Assembly: GCA_022702545.1 (NCBI GenBank)
Contig: JAHRBC010000001.1
Span: 2,294,001 to 2,358,000, forward strand
Length of the DNA stretch: 64,000 nt
Direction: 5' to 3'
DNA from: Phycomyces nitens
Taxonomy: Eukaryota > Mucoromycota > Mucoromycetes > Mucorales > Phycomycetaceae
The notes below the pieces were generated by a model. That model was not told where the DNA came from, did not search any database, and saw nothing but the letters and a program-made list of their open reading frames with translations. Positions 32,925-45,639 of this stretch are shown here, in pieces. A program made the translations under genes and the position numbers. Each line of letters opens with the position of its first letter. Position 1 is the stretch's first letter.

Positions 32925-34280
32925 TTGGGTTTTCTGAGAGAGTTTTTGATTATCGTAGCTATTGTAGGTTTACGAGATGAAGAATTGTTTTATGAAGGTA
33001 AAAAAAAAAGCAGTATTTATAATAAAAACGGTCAAATAACATATGATCCTATGGAAGATGGCATGTCAGCTATCGATGATCCTAATATTGTTCTTGAGAC
33101 TTTGGTTAATCATTCTTCTTATATGGATAATAAGTCATTGAAAACAAAAAAACCAATTGCTTCAAAGCCAGTGAAAGTTTCCTCAAAGAGGACGAATGCA
33201 GATTACAACATTAATCAGAGGATGACGTTCATCGATCATATGATCGAATTACCTGCGAGACAGAGGTATGCTACAATGTTCGGGAGAAAATTAGGTGTCG
33301 AAGAGCGAGCTGCTCAGCGATGATAAAGATGCTACAAAGAGACTGGCGAAGTGTCGAGCAAAAAATCAGCCAGAAATTGAGAACGTTCAAACAACTTTAC
33401 AGAGTAATACAAAGTGCACTGGGCCTCGTTGATGAAGATTTAAATGTTACTGTTTGTGATGTAGTTGAAAGTTTGACTAAAACATTTGAGAATTTTTCGC
33501 TTACAAAATCAGTCATATATAAGCACATGAACGAAACTTGTAACCTGTTAGTTAAAAAACCACACTTTGAGTCTGAGGATGTAATATCTCTGAAACCCTA
33601 CAAGATAGATACGAGTAGTTTATAAAATGGAAGGATTCAGATGCTGATTTTACAAAAAACTGTATTTTCATTGATAAATCAGTGCTTTATATAAATATGC
33701 AAAATAATTACGCGTGGTCTAGAAAACCAGAGCGTACATTTTTTTTTAATCTACCTCAAAGAGCTGCTTCTCATACAATCATTGGTGTTATGTCTACAAA
33801 ATATGTCATTTGTATTGCGTTGAGAAAGTTTCCTCCTCATACACCTACGGAAAATACAAAAAAATATGCGAAGAAAAATAAAGGCAAGAAGAATTCAGTT
33901 GAGGAAGAGGTCGACACTACTACTTCTGCTCACTATACAAAGTTTATCAATGAACCCCTTGACATTCAAAATGATATGGGAGATATCAAAGGGCCTTATA
34001 TGATTATGGATAATTGCTTTACTCATGGCTCTAAATTTATACAAAACAAAATCTTGAGAAGAGGTTATAAACTTGTGTACTTTCCAATATAATCCCCGGA
34101 ACTTAACGCAATTGAATAGTTCTAGTCTCTCGTCAAAGGAAAAATGAAGTGTGGAAAGCTTTTGTAGTCAGAAATTATGTCCAGTAGAATCAAGAATATC
34201 CATGAGCAAGTCTTGTTGAGTTACTTGTATGGTTTTTTAAATCATTCAAAACGTCAAATATCGAAATTTTATGATAGAAT
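32925..34280 (+). pseudogene. Dead DDE transposase, Tc1/mariner-IS630 superfamily
   Basis: Open blocks at 32925-33323, 33320-33625 and about 33630-34092 together read as one transposase with frame breaks and several stops. The N-terminal part carries a helix-turn-helix-like region (FSLTKSVIYKHMNE). The catalytic core shows CIFIDKS (first D), then IMDNCFTHGSKF (second D, cf. VMDNAxIH), then RGYKLVYFPI, a stop, and SPELNAIE (cf. SPxLNPIE, third acidic residue). The tail SLVKGKMK also fits. Internal stops and shifts make it non-functional. Terminal repeats were not resolved. Confidence 0.75.
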
Positions 34281-34473
34281 AATCATTCTTTGTTAAATAA
34301 ATAATACAGTGCTTCCACTCTTAGTTTACTATTTTTTTTAAAAAAAAAAACTCTACCCAATTTTTTGAATTATTTTAGAAATTTGTGAGAGGCCAAGTTG
34401 CCCAGAATAATGGGATTAACTTGGTCAAATGACTGAAACAAGTCGTTTAATGCTCTCTTGAATATTTCGAAAT

Positions 34474-34842
34474 TTGTCCTTCTTTGCATCCTGCCAAAGT
34501 TACTCGTACTCTCTCGAGACCTCTACTCAGATGCTTTGTCTTTTCCCTCGTAAACAACACGTGTGGCATGAAAGCATCTTCGAATTCATGTGGCCTACAA
34601 TTGTGACTCAAGATATAATTGACGGACTATCTCACATTGACCTGGATCAACGCCTTGGTTACTGTAAATATTCTAGTGTCTTGTCTCCCACAACCATGGT
34701 TTTCTATGCTCTTCCAGCCATCCGGAAAGCACATTTTCCGATGACTTTCCACTCCACTCCTTTTCTCTCTGTCGCCGTGCTTTCTGTTATACCTCAGGAC
34801 CTTCTCTTTCTTATTAGTGAAATGCCCTCTTCCGATCAGTAG
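34474..34842 (+). pseudogene. LINE ORF2 C-terminal remnant (tentative)
   Basis: A 122-codon frame reads CLFPRKQHVWHESIFEFMWP and HIDLDQRLGYCKYSS. The KQHVWH context resembles the cysteine-histidine end of L1-like LINE ORF2 in fungi (C-x2-C...H...CP-K-x-VW), here without the expected cysteines. There is no start context. Assignment rests on weak similarity. Confidence 0.35.
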
Positions 34843-35462
34843 ATTTTCTTACACTTATTAGTTCTCCTTTCTCTCCCGATTTATTTATATATATATATCA
34901 TTTATAATGGCATTTCAAGCTCTAACCTGCGATTATCTCTGGATTTATACCTTTGCTCTACAGCCACATTAAGTACTTGGTATGGATACTGATCTTGAAG
35001 AAAGAGCTTCCAAAATGGCAATTGGATCGAGTTCAAGTGAAGACGGCGATAGTTATATAAGACCCCTTTTCTAGTATTATAGGATTGACAGATTCAAGAG
35101 AATAAAAGGAAAACATTGTCCATAACAATATGAAACCCTTTTATGCTGAAAAATCCGTTTGTAGTATCTAGGCTATCGCTGACAAAATGTAAATAATGAC
35201 CGATTACAATTCCTTTAATATAGCAAATGTCATCTCTCTAGGTGATTTTCGTTTTGTGCAATTTACAGATTTTCTTTTCTTGGATTTTCCAGGCTCTCTC
35301 ATTTTCCCATTAATTATACAAAATTCTAGAATAACATTTTCAATGTGTTATTTTTAAAGTGATATAACCAAGACAAACATTTTATTATTGTATATGCAAT
35401 TAGTGTTTCGTAATAGATCTACAGTAAGGTTCTCTTCATGATCAATGGTCTGGAAAGAGCAA
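34843..35462. other. Spacer, no supported gene
   Basis: AT-rich DNA with a (TA)n near 34888. Nothing else was recognised. Confidence 0.5.
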
Positions 35463-37690
35463 CTATTTTTTGTTTTGTTTTTTAGGTATACGAGAGACGG
35501 TAACGTTGCCATTCGATAACCAATCCAGCGGAGGAATCGGGGCAGGGCGTTTCAAGTTATTATATTTATATAACACAGCAGTTTCAACCTTCAAGGCTGT
35601 TTGGGAGGCAACAGCCTTCAAGTACAGAAAATGAGTTATGACACTAGGGAGGAGGGATATTTGGTCCAAGTTCTTGAATATTTTGACTTTAGATACGTTG
35701 GCCATTTGGTACAGCTTGGGGGAGGATAAATTCATGGTGTAGGTGTATACATTTTCTCCTTTGCATCAAATACCACAGACCTTGGGCTTACTAGCCCTGT
35801 TAATAATCAACGTGTTTAGTGTGGACTTCATTTGCTTTGCAAGCTTTACCAAATCGGATTCAATATATGAATTTTGCTCCTTGTGTTTGAATTCGGCAAT
35901 GAGGACAATGCACTTTGTAGAGCCAAAGATATTATACACTGAAAAATCAGGCTTAAATCCATTGAGATTATCGTCTTTAAGTTGACCATTAGCCCATTTC
36001 ATCTTTAGGCGTGAATCAGAAGCAAATACAGATGACAATAAAGGAGAAAGATAGTAATGCACATAACTATCTTCAATTGTATCGTCAGGAGGGCTGTTAA
36101 TAAGAACAGGAAGTATTTGCGTCAAGACCTGAGCAGTATGCATATCCAATGGATTTCCTGATTTGCATGCTGTGGTAAGTAATTCAGCACATAACTACAG
36201 TGCCGAGGACCAGTCAACAGGAGGATGCGTTTCGATTTCAAGACACCAATCATAGCAGTCGAGACCTTTTGTAGGAATATATGTCTCAAAGAACAAGGCC
36301 GGTTTGATTGTTGTATGAATTGCAGCAAGGAAATACTTTGTGACAGAAAACGCAGAGTTCTTATCAAAGATATAAATATAATTCAATACGAGGATGCGAA
36401 TATCCGAGATCTGTGTTGAATTAGCGTGCTTGACTATTTGTGATGCTGAACTTTTCAATTCAAAGCACAAATCGGATATACAGGTATCATCAATAATTTA
36501 CTTTGATTCGTCTTTGTCGGCTTCAGTACTAGTTGAGGCTTCATCTGATTCTGTGTAAGCCAGGGTCTACTCACAAGTACGACGGGGGTGATGGTCGATT
36601 GTTAGATCAGATGGTAATCTTCTTCATCTTCATCTCTATCCTGAACTTCATCCTCCTTTTCATTGTCATGCTCGGCATTAACATTTGTCAAGACTGGTAT
36701 AGATTTGAGAGACGTCTCCTTTGTGTTGGACGAGCCGTGTTGGCTAGTATAGTAAGTACCTTGTACCACAATTGATAATGTTGGAATCGTTTGCAGTGAT
36801 GTTGAGGCTAACATTATGTGATTCTTTTTGAGATGCTCACTGAAATGATGACAAGTGGCGAGCTTCTTTCTGTGCATATTCGGATACATCACTTGAACTT
36901 TGGGTGTTGTTCACTGCAGACAGATACTCATTTTCATCCTTGAATGAGTATGCCTTTCAAATCAGGCAAGTGAGAAAGGTATCCACAGAGATCACATGTA
37001 GATAATGGTAAATTTATGCTTCCAAGTTCAATCATTGTACAAAGTCCATTATCTTTCAGTTTCACGGGGTAGAAACATGCATGAGTCCCTGATAAAAATA
37101 ATGTCAGAATAACTTTGCAAATGTAAACCTCTAAACTTTTATGAATTACCAATGACATGAATTGCAAAAGTCCCGGTCAAAGAATCATTATCAATGGCGT
37201 TTTCGACAAGAAATACCCAAGCAAACCAAATCAAAACTGACATCCTAAATACTTGTCAGTTATGATGCTGGTTAAGCAGCACGGCTTTAATTTATCACTC
37301 ACAACTCCTGTGCTTGCCCTAAAGAAATACACGTACAGATCTAAATACTTTGAGCACACAAATATCACTTTTAATCTTACCATCGTAGTTTCACAGATTG
37401 TGGTCATTGTCAAACAAGCATTTAAATGTGGGTAGCAGGTGTCGGATACAATATTCGGATTCATTTATGGGGTGCGCATTACAGCCTCTAAAGGAAGCAT
37501 GAGAAGCCTGTAGAGTAGAATGAGAATCTCCGTTTACATACATCCTTATGATTTATGTTACTTACGTATGATAAATTGAAAGAAATATCTTTTTATTCAC
37601 CCTGTCAGCATCCTTGGTCAAGGATAGTATAGACATGTACGCGTCAATACAGTCAATTTTCCTGGCTTGAAAGCCCTAAAAAAATAATAG
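35463..37690 (-). pseudogene. Broken gene of a Mucoromycota-type family with a PD-(D/E)XK-like core
   Basis: Read from 37690 down, ordered fragments are ARKIDCIDAYMSILSLTKDA, NESEYCIRHLLPTFKCLFDN, THACFYPVKLKDNGLCTMIE, SVFASDSRLKMKWANG and KPDFSVYNIFG followed by IVLIAEFKHKE. The last two give a D...E-x-K arrangement like a PD-(D/E)XK nuclease. The 3' exon (35463-35735) reads YQMANVSKVKIFKNLDQISL. Some junctions look like true introns (for example about 37087-37147), but the frame also meets an in-frame TAG at 36195 between the blocks ending VDWSSAL and starting LCAELLTTA, and further stops upstream. I associate the family with Mucorales genomes; its function is unknown. It is either dead or needs more introns than I could place. 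Confidence 0.5.
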
Positions 37691-39119
37691 TTATACCCAA
37701 ACCAGTTATATACAGGAATACCGTTAAATAAAGACATAATATGGTTGTCCTTCATTTACTTTCTTCAATATACAGAAAACAAACCAAGAAATAAATATTA
37801 ACAGTAATCCATCCTTTTTACCGTTATATCACGTAATATATTATTCAATCCAAACAGTAATATTTTCATGTTGATGTGAGAAACAAAGAACTGTTGGCAA
37901 TTTGTTCAAGTTATATTAAACTCTTGTTAACAAGATGTATACAATATGAAATAAGTTCGTTTAGAATATTAACCGAGTTTTGGTACTTTACTTGTTTAAT
38001 AAAGTCTTCTCCCAAACAACATGGTTTAAAAAAAGGATTCTAATATGAAGATTGTGATGCGTAAAGAGCCATGAAATATTGTCAATCAAAATATATCACA
38101 TCAAGTAATGCGTAATAGTGTGACTCCCTTTACTGTGAGGGGAACAATCGGTAATAGCATATGTCAATTGTGTATGTGCGTACATGATAAAAGTACTTTT
38201 CGGTATATTCAAGAAATAAAAACATGGCTCAAAAAGCCTATGCCACATCTTTCGTCTTCACTTTGTCAACTTTCTCATTTTTCATTTGATTTGAGATGGA
38301 TTGTTTTAATAATTGGCATTCACTTTTTGATACAGCTAATCAAATTAATATCATAATAATGACCTTCTAGGTGAGCTAAAGTGCTTTGTTGCTAGGAAAA
38401 GTCAGTGACCCGACAAATATAACAAGCAAGGACTAAACGTATTTTTATATTTAATGTGATGCCTCCATAGCAACAGAATCACAAAAAGAGATTGTCCTTT
38501 AGGTCCAATAAATGAATGATTTCTTCATCTATAGTCCATGTCAAGCAATCAGATCAATTCATTTTAATTCTTTTTTGCGCTTGTTTTATAGCCTTTTTTT
38601 TTGGTTGAGACACTATAAATATATATATACGATGTCGGAGGCCCAACAAGATCAGCTGCATGATTCTTTGTAAATTATGTCGCAACTTGCAAGAGAATTA
38701 CCATGTAAATAGAAATGTGTTTGTTGGTCGATTTTGGTGAAAAGGCAGAGGATTCGAATCTTTTTATTCTTGTATTAGAGATGATACAAATAAACCTTTG
38801 AAGCCCTCGTATAATATGTTTTGATTTTCGGAGGAATTGTATGTATAAGCAGAAGTACATACAAAACCAGCGAGACTTTTTTTTAAATAAAATATAAATG
38901 CTTTTACTAGTATTTTTACATGGCTTATTCAAGTCTGGTCTTATAGGTCCTTTTTCTGTAAATAGCAAACTGCAAATTTGGCAATTGAAAGTATTCTACA
39001 AAAATATTCCCTTTATTAAACGACAGGATCCACATATATATATATATATACATTGGAAAATGTCAATTAGATTAGCTTCCCAGCCTTTGATATTTAGGTA
39101 GCCATAAAACGCATGTCTG
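37691..39119. other. Spacer, no supported gene
   Basis: AT-rich. Small frames at 38108-38356 (+) and 38675-38968 (-) lack motifs. A GATTCGAATC palindrome occurs near 38750 but is not in a tRNA context. Confidence 0.5.
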
Positions 39120-40227
39120 TTATTTCCAGTAATTGTAATACTTGTCTCCGTATTTCTTCATTTCTTCACTCAGATCATCCCATCGTGTATGAGGCAATCC
39201 AGTTTCAGGATCAATAGGCAACTCTGCTTTCCTGACCATCTTGTCTTGACGTAACCATCTATAACACAGGCCCAACAGAGGAGAGTCTGGCAAGCGATTC
39301 TCTCTGTAATAAGTCTTGAGGTCCTCTAGTTCCTTGAAATTTTCCATTGAATTCAAAGACAACACAGTTCCATCGTTTACGTGGGCCAAATGAGTAGGCC
39401 ATTCGCCAATTCCTGTAATTCGATTTCAAGAAACCATCCTCAATTCATTAGCTGCTCAATTCTTCAATTATCATCAATTGTATCCTAGGAAGCTTACCAT
39501 CAAAGATATGAGTGGCATAAATAATGGTAGCACCTCGTTCTTCAGTCTCCTTTCTCAAGAACGACAAGAACTCTGCGCGGATCCACACATCGAGATCTAC
39601 GGTTACTTCATCCAACAAGAGGAGTTTCCAGGGATGCAATAGCCCCATTACCAATTGTACACGTCTACGCTGACCTATGCATATATTTGTTTAATTGAAA
39701 TACTGCTCGATTTGGTGCATAGCATACACCGATTAATGTATAGCACGATTGGTTACCATCTGATACTTGGTGAAGACGCCAGGTAGTCTCTACCTCGAGA
39801 ACATCCAAGAGTTCCTTTGTTCTCTCAGGCCAGCGCTTGCTTCCCATGCTGGTTAGCAAGTATTCTACAGTAAGATCAGCGCGAACTACAGGGTTATTGG
39901 CCCACTCGGTACCAAGATAGGTGACTTCCTTATCTCCATTAAAACAATAGAAAGATAAGCGACCGTAAAGTAGACTACAATTGCTCGAGGTTTGCTTACA
40001 GAAGGTCCGTCAACAAATGCACTCTTTCCCAATACTCTGACATCGCCTTCGACCATTCGCTTTCCGGCAAGGATCCGTAGTAATGTTGTTTTTCCGGTTC
40101 CATTAGCACCGACCAGAATGCATCTGCTGCCGGGTGCCAAGTGAAGAGAAAGGTCTTTGAGAATAAGTGGGCCTCCGTAACCGTAATTGAGATTATTGAC
40201 AGCTACAGCTTCGTTTGGTAAAGACAT
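39120..40227 (-). CDS. CAF16: Caf16-like ABC-class ATPase
   Basis: Multi-exon minus-strand gene of about 300 residues. A single ABC domain has Walker [13 protein letters not shown], signature [10 protein letters not shown] (assembled across an intron near 39676-39745), Walker [14 protein letters not shown] and the H-loop YATHIFDG. This degenerate signature and the C-terminal extension ([18 protein letters not shown]) are typical of yeast Caf16, a soluble ABC protein linked to the CCR4-NOT complex. The junction between the block ending AFVDGPS (near 40006) and the block [15 protein letters not shown] (near 39930) does not close in frame with a canonical GT-AG pair. This suggests an unusual splice site, a 1-nt frameshift or a sequence error. 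Divergent from the ACAD gene. Confidence 0.88.
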
Positions 40228-40885
40228 TAAATAGAAGAAGAAAAAAGATTGTAAAGAAGTTTTATTTTTCTGGAAAACAGACAAATATGAATTATATACC
40301 ATAAAAAGTCCGAATTGACAATCTGTGATTTACAAAGGGAGATGAGATTCTTGTCTATTTGCACCACATCTTGTCCATCTCTTTTTTCTTTTCATGTATC
40401 CATTGTATACGGACAGACATGATTACACAAAAGAGGGTGTGCTGTGGACCTGTGACTGAGTTGATCCTCTAGTGGCACCAAATACGACACCTAAACCCCC
40501 TTTTTTCTTTCTCTTGTGTTCCAATACACTGAGACTTCCCCGCATTTAACTGGTCCAACCATACTTTGGAAGTGGTTCCATTCTTAACGCGTGAGAATCC
40601 AAGGGACGTGTCGTTGCTAGCTCTCAAGACCAGAGGAATTACCTGCTGTCCATAAGCATTCTGATTTGCTAATAAACCACTTTATAAAAGAAATCAAGCA
40701 GGGTGATTATGGTTAGGCTTTGGTTGTGTAAAGGTCAATGATTAAGTCTGGCATGTGCATTTCCCTCACGAATTTTAAAAAAACGTTGACGTGACAAAAG
40801 CAAAATGTGGGGAGAATATAAGAATCACATGAAAGGGCCATCCCTCTTCTTTCTTCTTTACTTTCTCTTTACGTCTTACATTATC

Positions 40886-42808
40886 ATGGCCCAACTCAAG
40901 ACTTTCACTCGCGAAGAAGTTGCCAAGCACAACACCGAAAAGGATTGCTGGATCATCATCGATGGCTCAGTCTTTGATGTCACTCGATTTGCTCCCATGC
41001 ATCCTGGTGGCGCCCAGCTCTTGATTGAGTTTGGAGGCAAGGACGTGACAGGTAAGCCAAAGCACTCCACTTGGTATGATTCATATATACAAAACTAATA
41101 CATGGCCATGTATCAGAGGAGTTCTATGGTCTTCACAAGCATGAAGTCATTACCAAGTATACTCCTCGTCTCAAGATAGGCTCTATTGCCAACGAGAAGT
41201 CTGCCATTGCTGAGGCCAACGCTTCTTTCATTTCCAAGGTGCCTTATGCTGAGCCTAGTTACCTGATGGGTCTCAAGAGTCCTTACTACAATGAGAGCCA
41301 CGTTCGCTTCCTTACTTCCATGCGCCAGACCTACGAAAGCATCAAGGACGAGTCGGTTTTGTTTGAAGACCAAGGCAAGGCTCCCTCTGCCGAAGTATAC
41401 AATCTTTTGGGTCAGGAAGGTATCCTGGCTTCCCAGATTGGCCCTGGCCCTTGGTTAAAGGGTCTCAAGCTTCCCGGTGGTGTTAAGCCTGAGGAGTTCA
41501 ACTACTTCCACGAGTTGATTGCCCATCAAGAGACTGCCCGTATGGGTACACCTGGTTACTCTGATGGTGTCTCTTCTGGATACAGTATCGGTCTTCCTCC
41601 AGTGCTTTACTTTGGATCGCCTGCCTTGAAAGCCAAGGTAAGCCAAAAAAAAACTAGAAAAACTAGACGAATTGGGGGACACTGGACAGAATATCATACT
41701 TACTTTATCATTTGCTAGGTTGTTCCAGAGGTACTTATGGGCAAGAAGCGTATCTGCTTGGCTATTACCGAGCCCTATGCCGGTTCTGACGTGGCACGTA
41801 TTCGTACTACTGCCAAAAGAACAGCCGATGGCAAACATTTTATTGGTACGATGGCTATAATAGACTTAACCTGCAGTATCTATAATCTAATGATTGTGCA
41901 ATCTAGTCAACGGTGTCAAGAAGTGGATCACAAACGGTACTGCCTGCGACTACTTTACCACTGCTGTTGTGACTGAAAAGGGCATCACCATGCTCTTTAT
42001 CGAACGCAATGAGAACCTTGAGACCAAGGCTATCAAGACCTCCACATCTCCTGCTGCAGGCACTGCCTATATTACTTATGAGAACGTCAAGGTCCCGGTT
42101 GAGAACATCTTGGGCAAAGAAGGCCAGGGTTTCCAGGTCATCATGTTCAACTTTAACCACGAGAGATGGTATATCTGCGGTGCCATGACTGGAGCAAGCC
42201 GTGCTGTCATTGAAGAGTGCTTCAAGTGGGCCAACCAGCGCAAGGTGTTTGGCAAACGTTTGATCGACCAGCCTGTGATCCGCAACAAGTTGGCCGGCAT
42301 GGTAAGCAGATCCAGGAGTGTGTTGATTGGTTCCTAGGGTTCAAAAGTTAACCAAGGCTATTTTTTAGATTTCCCAATTGGAAGCTGTCGATAACTGGCT
42401 TGAGAACATTACCTATCAGATGTGCAACATGTCTTATGATGAACAGGCTATTAAGCTTGCTGGTCCTATTGCTCTTCTCAAGTACCAGTGCACTCGTGTA
42501 GCCCACAATATTTCTGACGATGCCTGCCAGATCTTTGGGTAAGGAGAATTGGTTTTGTGCCTTCAATATCGAGTCTAATTCTGTCTCTAGTGGCCGTGGC
42601 ATTACCAAGACTGGCATGGGTAGAATGGTCGAGAGCTTCCAGAGAACCTACAAGTTTGGCGTAAGTATTTAAAAAAATCAATGTAGTTGAGCAATGAACC
42701 CATTCTAATACTTCTTCCTAGGCTATTCTTGGTGGCTCAGAGGAAATCATGGCTGACTTGGGTATCAAGATGGCCATGAAGCAATTCCCAAAGAACGCCC
42801 GTCTGTAG
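40886..42808 (+). CDS. Cytochrome b5-acyl-CoA dehydrogenase fusion
   Basis: Seven or so exons give about 510 residues. An N-terminal cytochrome b5 domain (about residues 1-80) has the heme motif HPGGAQLL and a second histidine in EEFYGLHKHE. The acyl-CoA dehydrogenase domain follows: ITEPYAGSDVARIRTTA (FAD/substrate loop), VNGVKKWITNGTACDYF, RKVFGKRLIDQPVIRNKLA, and GGRGITKTGMGRMVE with a final LGGSEEIMADLGIKMA. Such fusions are known in fungi, and electron transfer from flavin to heme is the proposed logic. The C-terminus is ARL, a plausible PTS1 peroxisomal signal (inference). The start ATG at 40886 is preferred over an upstream in-frame ATG at 40805, which would add a hydrophobic leader. 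Confidence 0.9.
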
Positions 42809-43117
42809 CCGCATTTATCTAAACATTGCTATTCTTGGAACAGCTTATAAACAATTTCCTTTTTTGTTATAAAGTAAACATATAAAATGCGTCATGCCAA
42901 AAATTAATATCCAAAAATAACATTTACATATATTTTGCAAATGCGCACTAGTAATATTTCCCCTTATATTCTCTCATATCTGGTACTATACGTATATCTT
43001 GCAGGCTTCAATTACGTGGCTAGTTTTAGCCTCGCAACTATACATTATTTAAATGGCTCTATCATTGTCTTTCTTCTTCTTCTTCTTCTCTTTAACCATT
43101 AACCCATTAAACCATTC

Positions 43118-44867
43118 ATGAGCTATCCCCTATTAAAGGTAGCCTTGGAGAGATCCATGTCCACCGAAACCCCACCGCCAAGGTCTCTTCCCGAATTATC
43201 GGCCGTTCCACACAAAGATAACCTTCGTCCAGGCATAGTCAAGGCCGAGTCTTCCCCGCCCTCCTCCCTTCCCACAACAACTGCTGTGCCATTCAGTAAG
43301 CAGAGACGCTTGCTCTTCAAAGCTCGCATGTCTGCATTCGACATGTCTAATCCAGAGACATCTAATGACACATTCCGAGGATTCTATACTCTGTTCTGGA
43401 TCGGCATGGGAATCTATGTGATCCAGACCGTCATTCGGTGCTACGAACAAGAAGGCATCCCACTCAGTCTTGGGTTTTTCCGACTCCTTTCCAAGGATGG
43501 CTTGGCCTTATTGGTATCTGACCTTACCATGGTCGGCATGACCTTTTTCAGCGTCTTGTTCTCTAAACTCCTTGTATGGCGAGTAATCAAGTATGAGCGT
43601 ACGGGATGGATTATCCAGCATGCCTGTCAAGCCCTTTTTCTGTTCCTCAACATCAATTGGATCTTTTGGAGGTAATATATAAAAAGGCACAGTTAAGATG
43701 GCTCAATTAACCGTTGGACATGTTCAAAAGGGATTGGCCATGGGTGCAATCAGGCTTCTTTACGATGCATACTGTTGTTATGATGATGAAGATGCATTCC
43801 TACACCACATTAAATGGAGACCTGTCTGTCAAGTATCGTCGTCTCAAACAGCTCAAGGCGCAATTGCCTGAATGGATCGCAAGTCATCAGGATCCAACCC
43901 CTGAAGATGAAACAACTCTAAAACACATGGAAGATGAGGTTGCTTTCTTGGAAGAAGAATTGACCCATGGGAAAACCACTTATCCCAACAATGTGACCCT
44001 TGCAAATTATCTCGATTACTTGATCGTGCCTAGTCTGGTGTATTGGATGGAGTATCCCCGTACCGAGAGGTATAAAATTAAACATACGGAAATTTAGTAA
44101 TAAGAAACGAGGAGATAAATATGGTTCTAATTGGGGTCCTATATACAGGATTCGTCCCTGGTATGTGTTTGAAAAGACGGTTGCAACCCTTGGCACCTTT
44201 TTGCTGCTCTACATCACCACAGAACGCTATATTCTTCCAAAGCTCTATGATCCCAACATGTCAGAGCCCAGGGTTATTATTGAGCTGATGTGTCCCTTTA
44301 TGATCAACTACCTCTTTATATTCTATATCATCTTTGAGTGCATTCTCAATGCATTTGCAGAGCTTAGCAGGTAAGCCCATCACTCAATTGGATTGACTTG
44401 AAAGCATTGTTAATTATTATTATTATTTTTGTTAATGTTTTGTAAGATTTGCCGATCGCAACTTTTACGATGACTGGTGGAATAGTATCACTTACGATGA
44501 ATTTGCTCGTAAATGGAATAAGCCGGTTCATCATTGGTTGTTGCGCCATGTGTACGCCCAGTCGATCGAATCACTCAAACTTACCAAACAAAGCGCAACA
44601 TTTGTTACATTCTTGCTCTCTTCTATTCTCCATGAACTGGTCCTGGTCATTTGCACGCGTCGGGTACGCATGTATCTCTTTGTCCTCCAGATGTTGCAAC
44701 TCCCATTGATTGTCCTTGGACGGCATCCATTGATCCGGTCTCATCGGGTGATTGGAAATCTCTTTTTCTGGCTGTGCATGCTTTTTGGGCCGCCTCTTTT
44801 AGGCATTCTGTACTGCCGCGAAGCATTCTGGGCTTCATGGGCAAATGCTCATCATATCCTTAACTAG
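43118..44867 (+). CDS. MBOAT sterol/diacylglycerol O-acyltransferase (Are/SOAT-DGAT1 type)
   Basis: Four exons (43118 to about 43673, about 43723 to 44071, about 44150 to 44371, about 44446 to 44867) give about 500 residues. The N-terminus is Pro/Ser-rich and cytosolic. At least eight hydrophobic segments follow. Diagnostic MBOAT motifs are FYDDWWNSITYDEFARKWNK (the FYxDWWN signature) and SSILHELVLVI with the catalytic histidine. HSYTTLNGDLSVKYRRLKQL is the usual HSY motif of the ACAT/DGAT1 group. These ER enzymes esterify sterols or diacylglycerol with acyl-CoA for lipid droplets. I cannot separate SOAT from DGAT1 by eye, though the long acidic loop after HSY is Are1/2-like. Confidence 0.9.
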
Positions 44868-45309
44868 ACTCCATCACTCATCTTTTTTTTTCCACATCTC
44901 ATCCATAAATCAAACTACACGCTTTTTAGTGTCACTCAATTGCCTATATATATATATCTTGAGCGGGTAGAAAACTATATTTATATATCTTTAGAATCAA
45001 TCGACTGCGCCAAAGCATATATATATAGAGATGACAGCCCTGTGCTACCGATAAACGTGGCCCGCGATATATATATTGCAATATTTTATCTACTCAGATA
45101 CACATGTAAAAAAGCACGCTAAATATTTCCATAGGCCAAGAAAGTCTTGAATTGTTAAACAATTTCTGTGGCACCAAGAGAATAGCACCCTAATTTTTTG
45201 CTGTTTAGAGAGCCCTAGCTCTCATAAGAACCAGTGGGTGAATTTATTCAATGTAAAGAGTTGATGTTGGAATGCTTTATGAAACAAAGAGAAATGATAA
45301 ATCGTATCG

Positions 45310-45639
45310 TTATTTATCCACAGCGCCTTCAATGGTATTCTTGGCTTCGTCTTGCAAGGCCTCGCGTTTGTGATAACCGCCATGGTGAGGATCTCTTCGA
45401 CCGTCATATCTACCGCCGTGGTAATGGTCATCGTATCCTCGTCCTCTTCCTCCACCTCCACCTCTGCGCGGTGGCTCACGGTAAGGAGGAGGTCTGCGGG
45501 GTGGAGGGCCATGCGAGTATCCACCTCTTCCGTGGTCCCAGTCGCGGCCACGTTGGGGATTAGGATCAGCTTTTGGAGATGCCAACACAGACGAGGCAAG
45601 GGAAAGTAAACCGAGTGAGAGTAGAAGAATTGTTCTCAT
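45310..45639 (-). CDS. Small secreted Gly/Arg/His-rich protein A
   Basis: A single-exon frame of 109 residues starts MRTILLLSLGLLSLASSVLA, a clear signal peptide with cleavage likely after LASP or ASVLA. The mature part is rich in Pro, Arg, Gly, His and Tyr (RGGGGGRGRGYDDHYHGG). A KR dibasic in GGYHKREALQDEA suggests Kex2-type processing. It shares architecture with the protein at 47689-48150: the signal peptide begins MR(T/S)I, the mature N-terminus begins ASP, then Gly-rich and Y(H)KRE. Family and function unknown; a cell-wall or defence-related peptide is a guess. Confidence 0.7.
   Translation of the reverse strand: MRTILLLSLGLLSLASSVLASPKADPNPQRGRDWDHGRGGYSHGPPPRRPPPYREPPRRGGGGGRGRGYDDHYHGGRYDGRRDPHHGGYHKREALQDEAKNTIEGAVDK

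Noticed and set aside
38740..38770. GATTCGAATC as a possible tRNA T-loop
   Set aside because: The flanks cannot form a cloverleaf; it is a chance palindrome.
43123..43450. Minus-strand frames inside the acyltransferase gene
   Set aside because: Antisense shadows of the first exon; no motifs.
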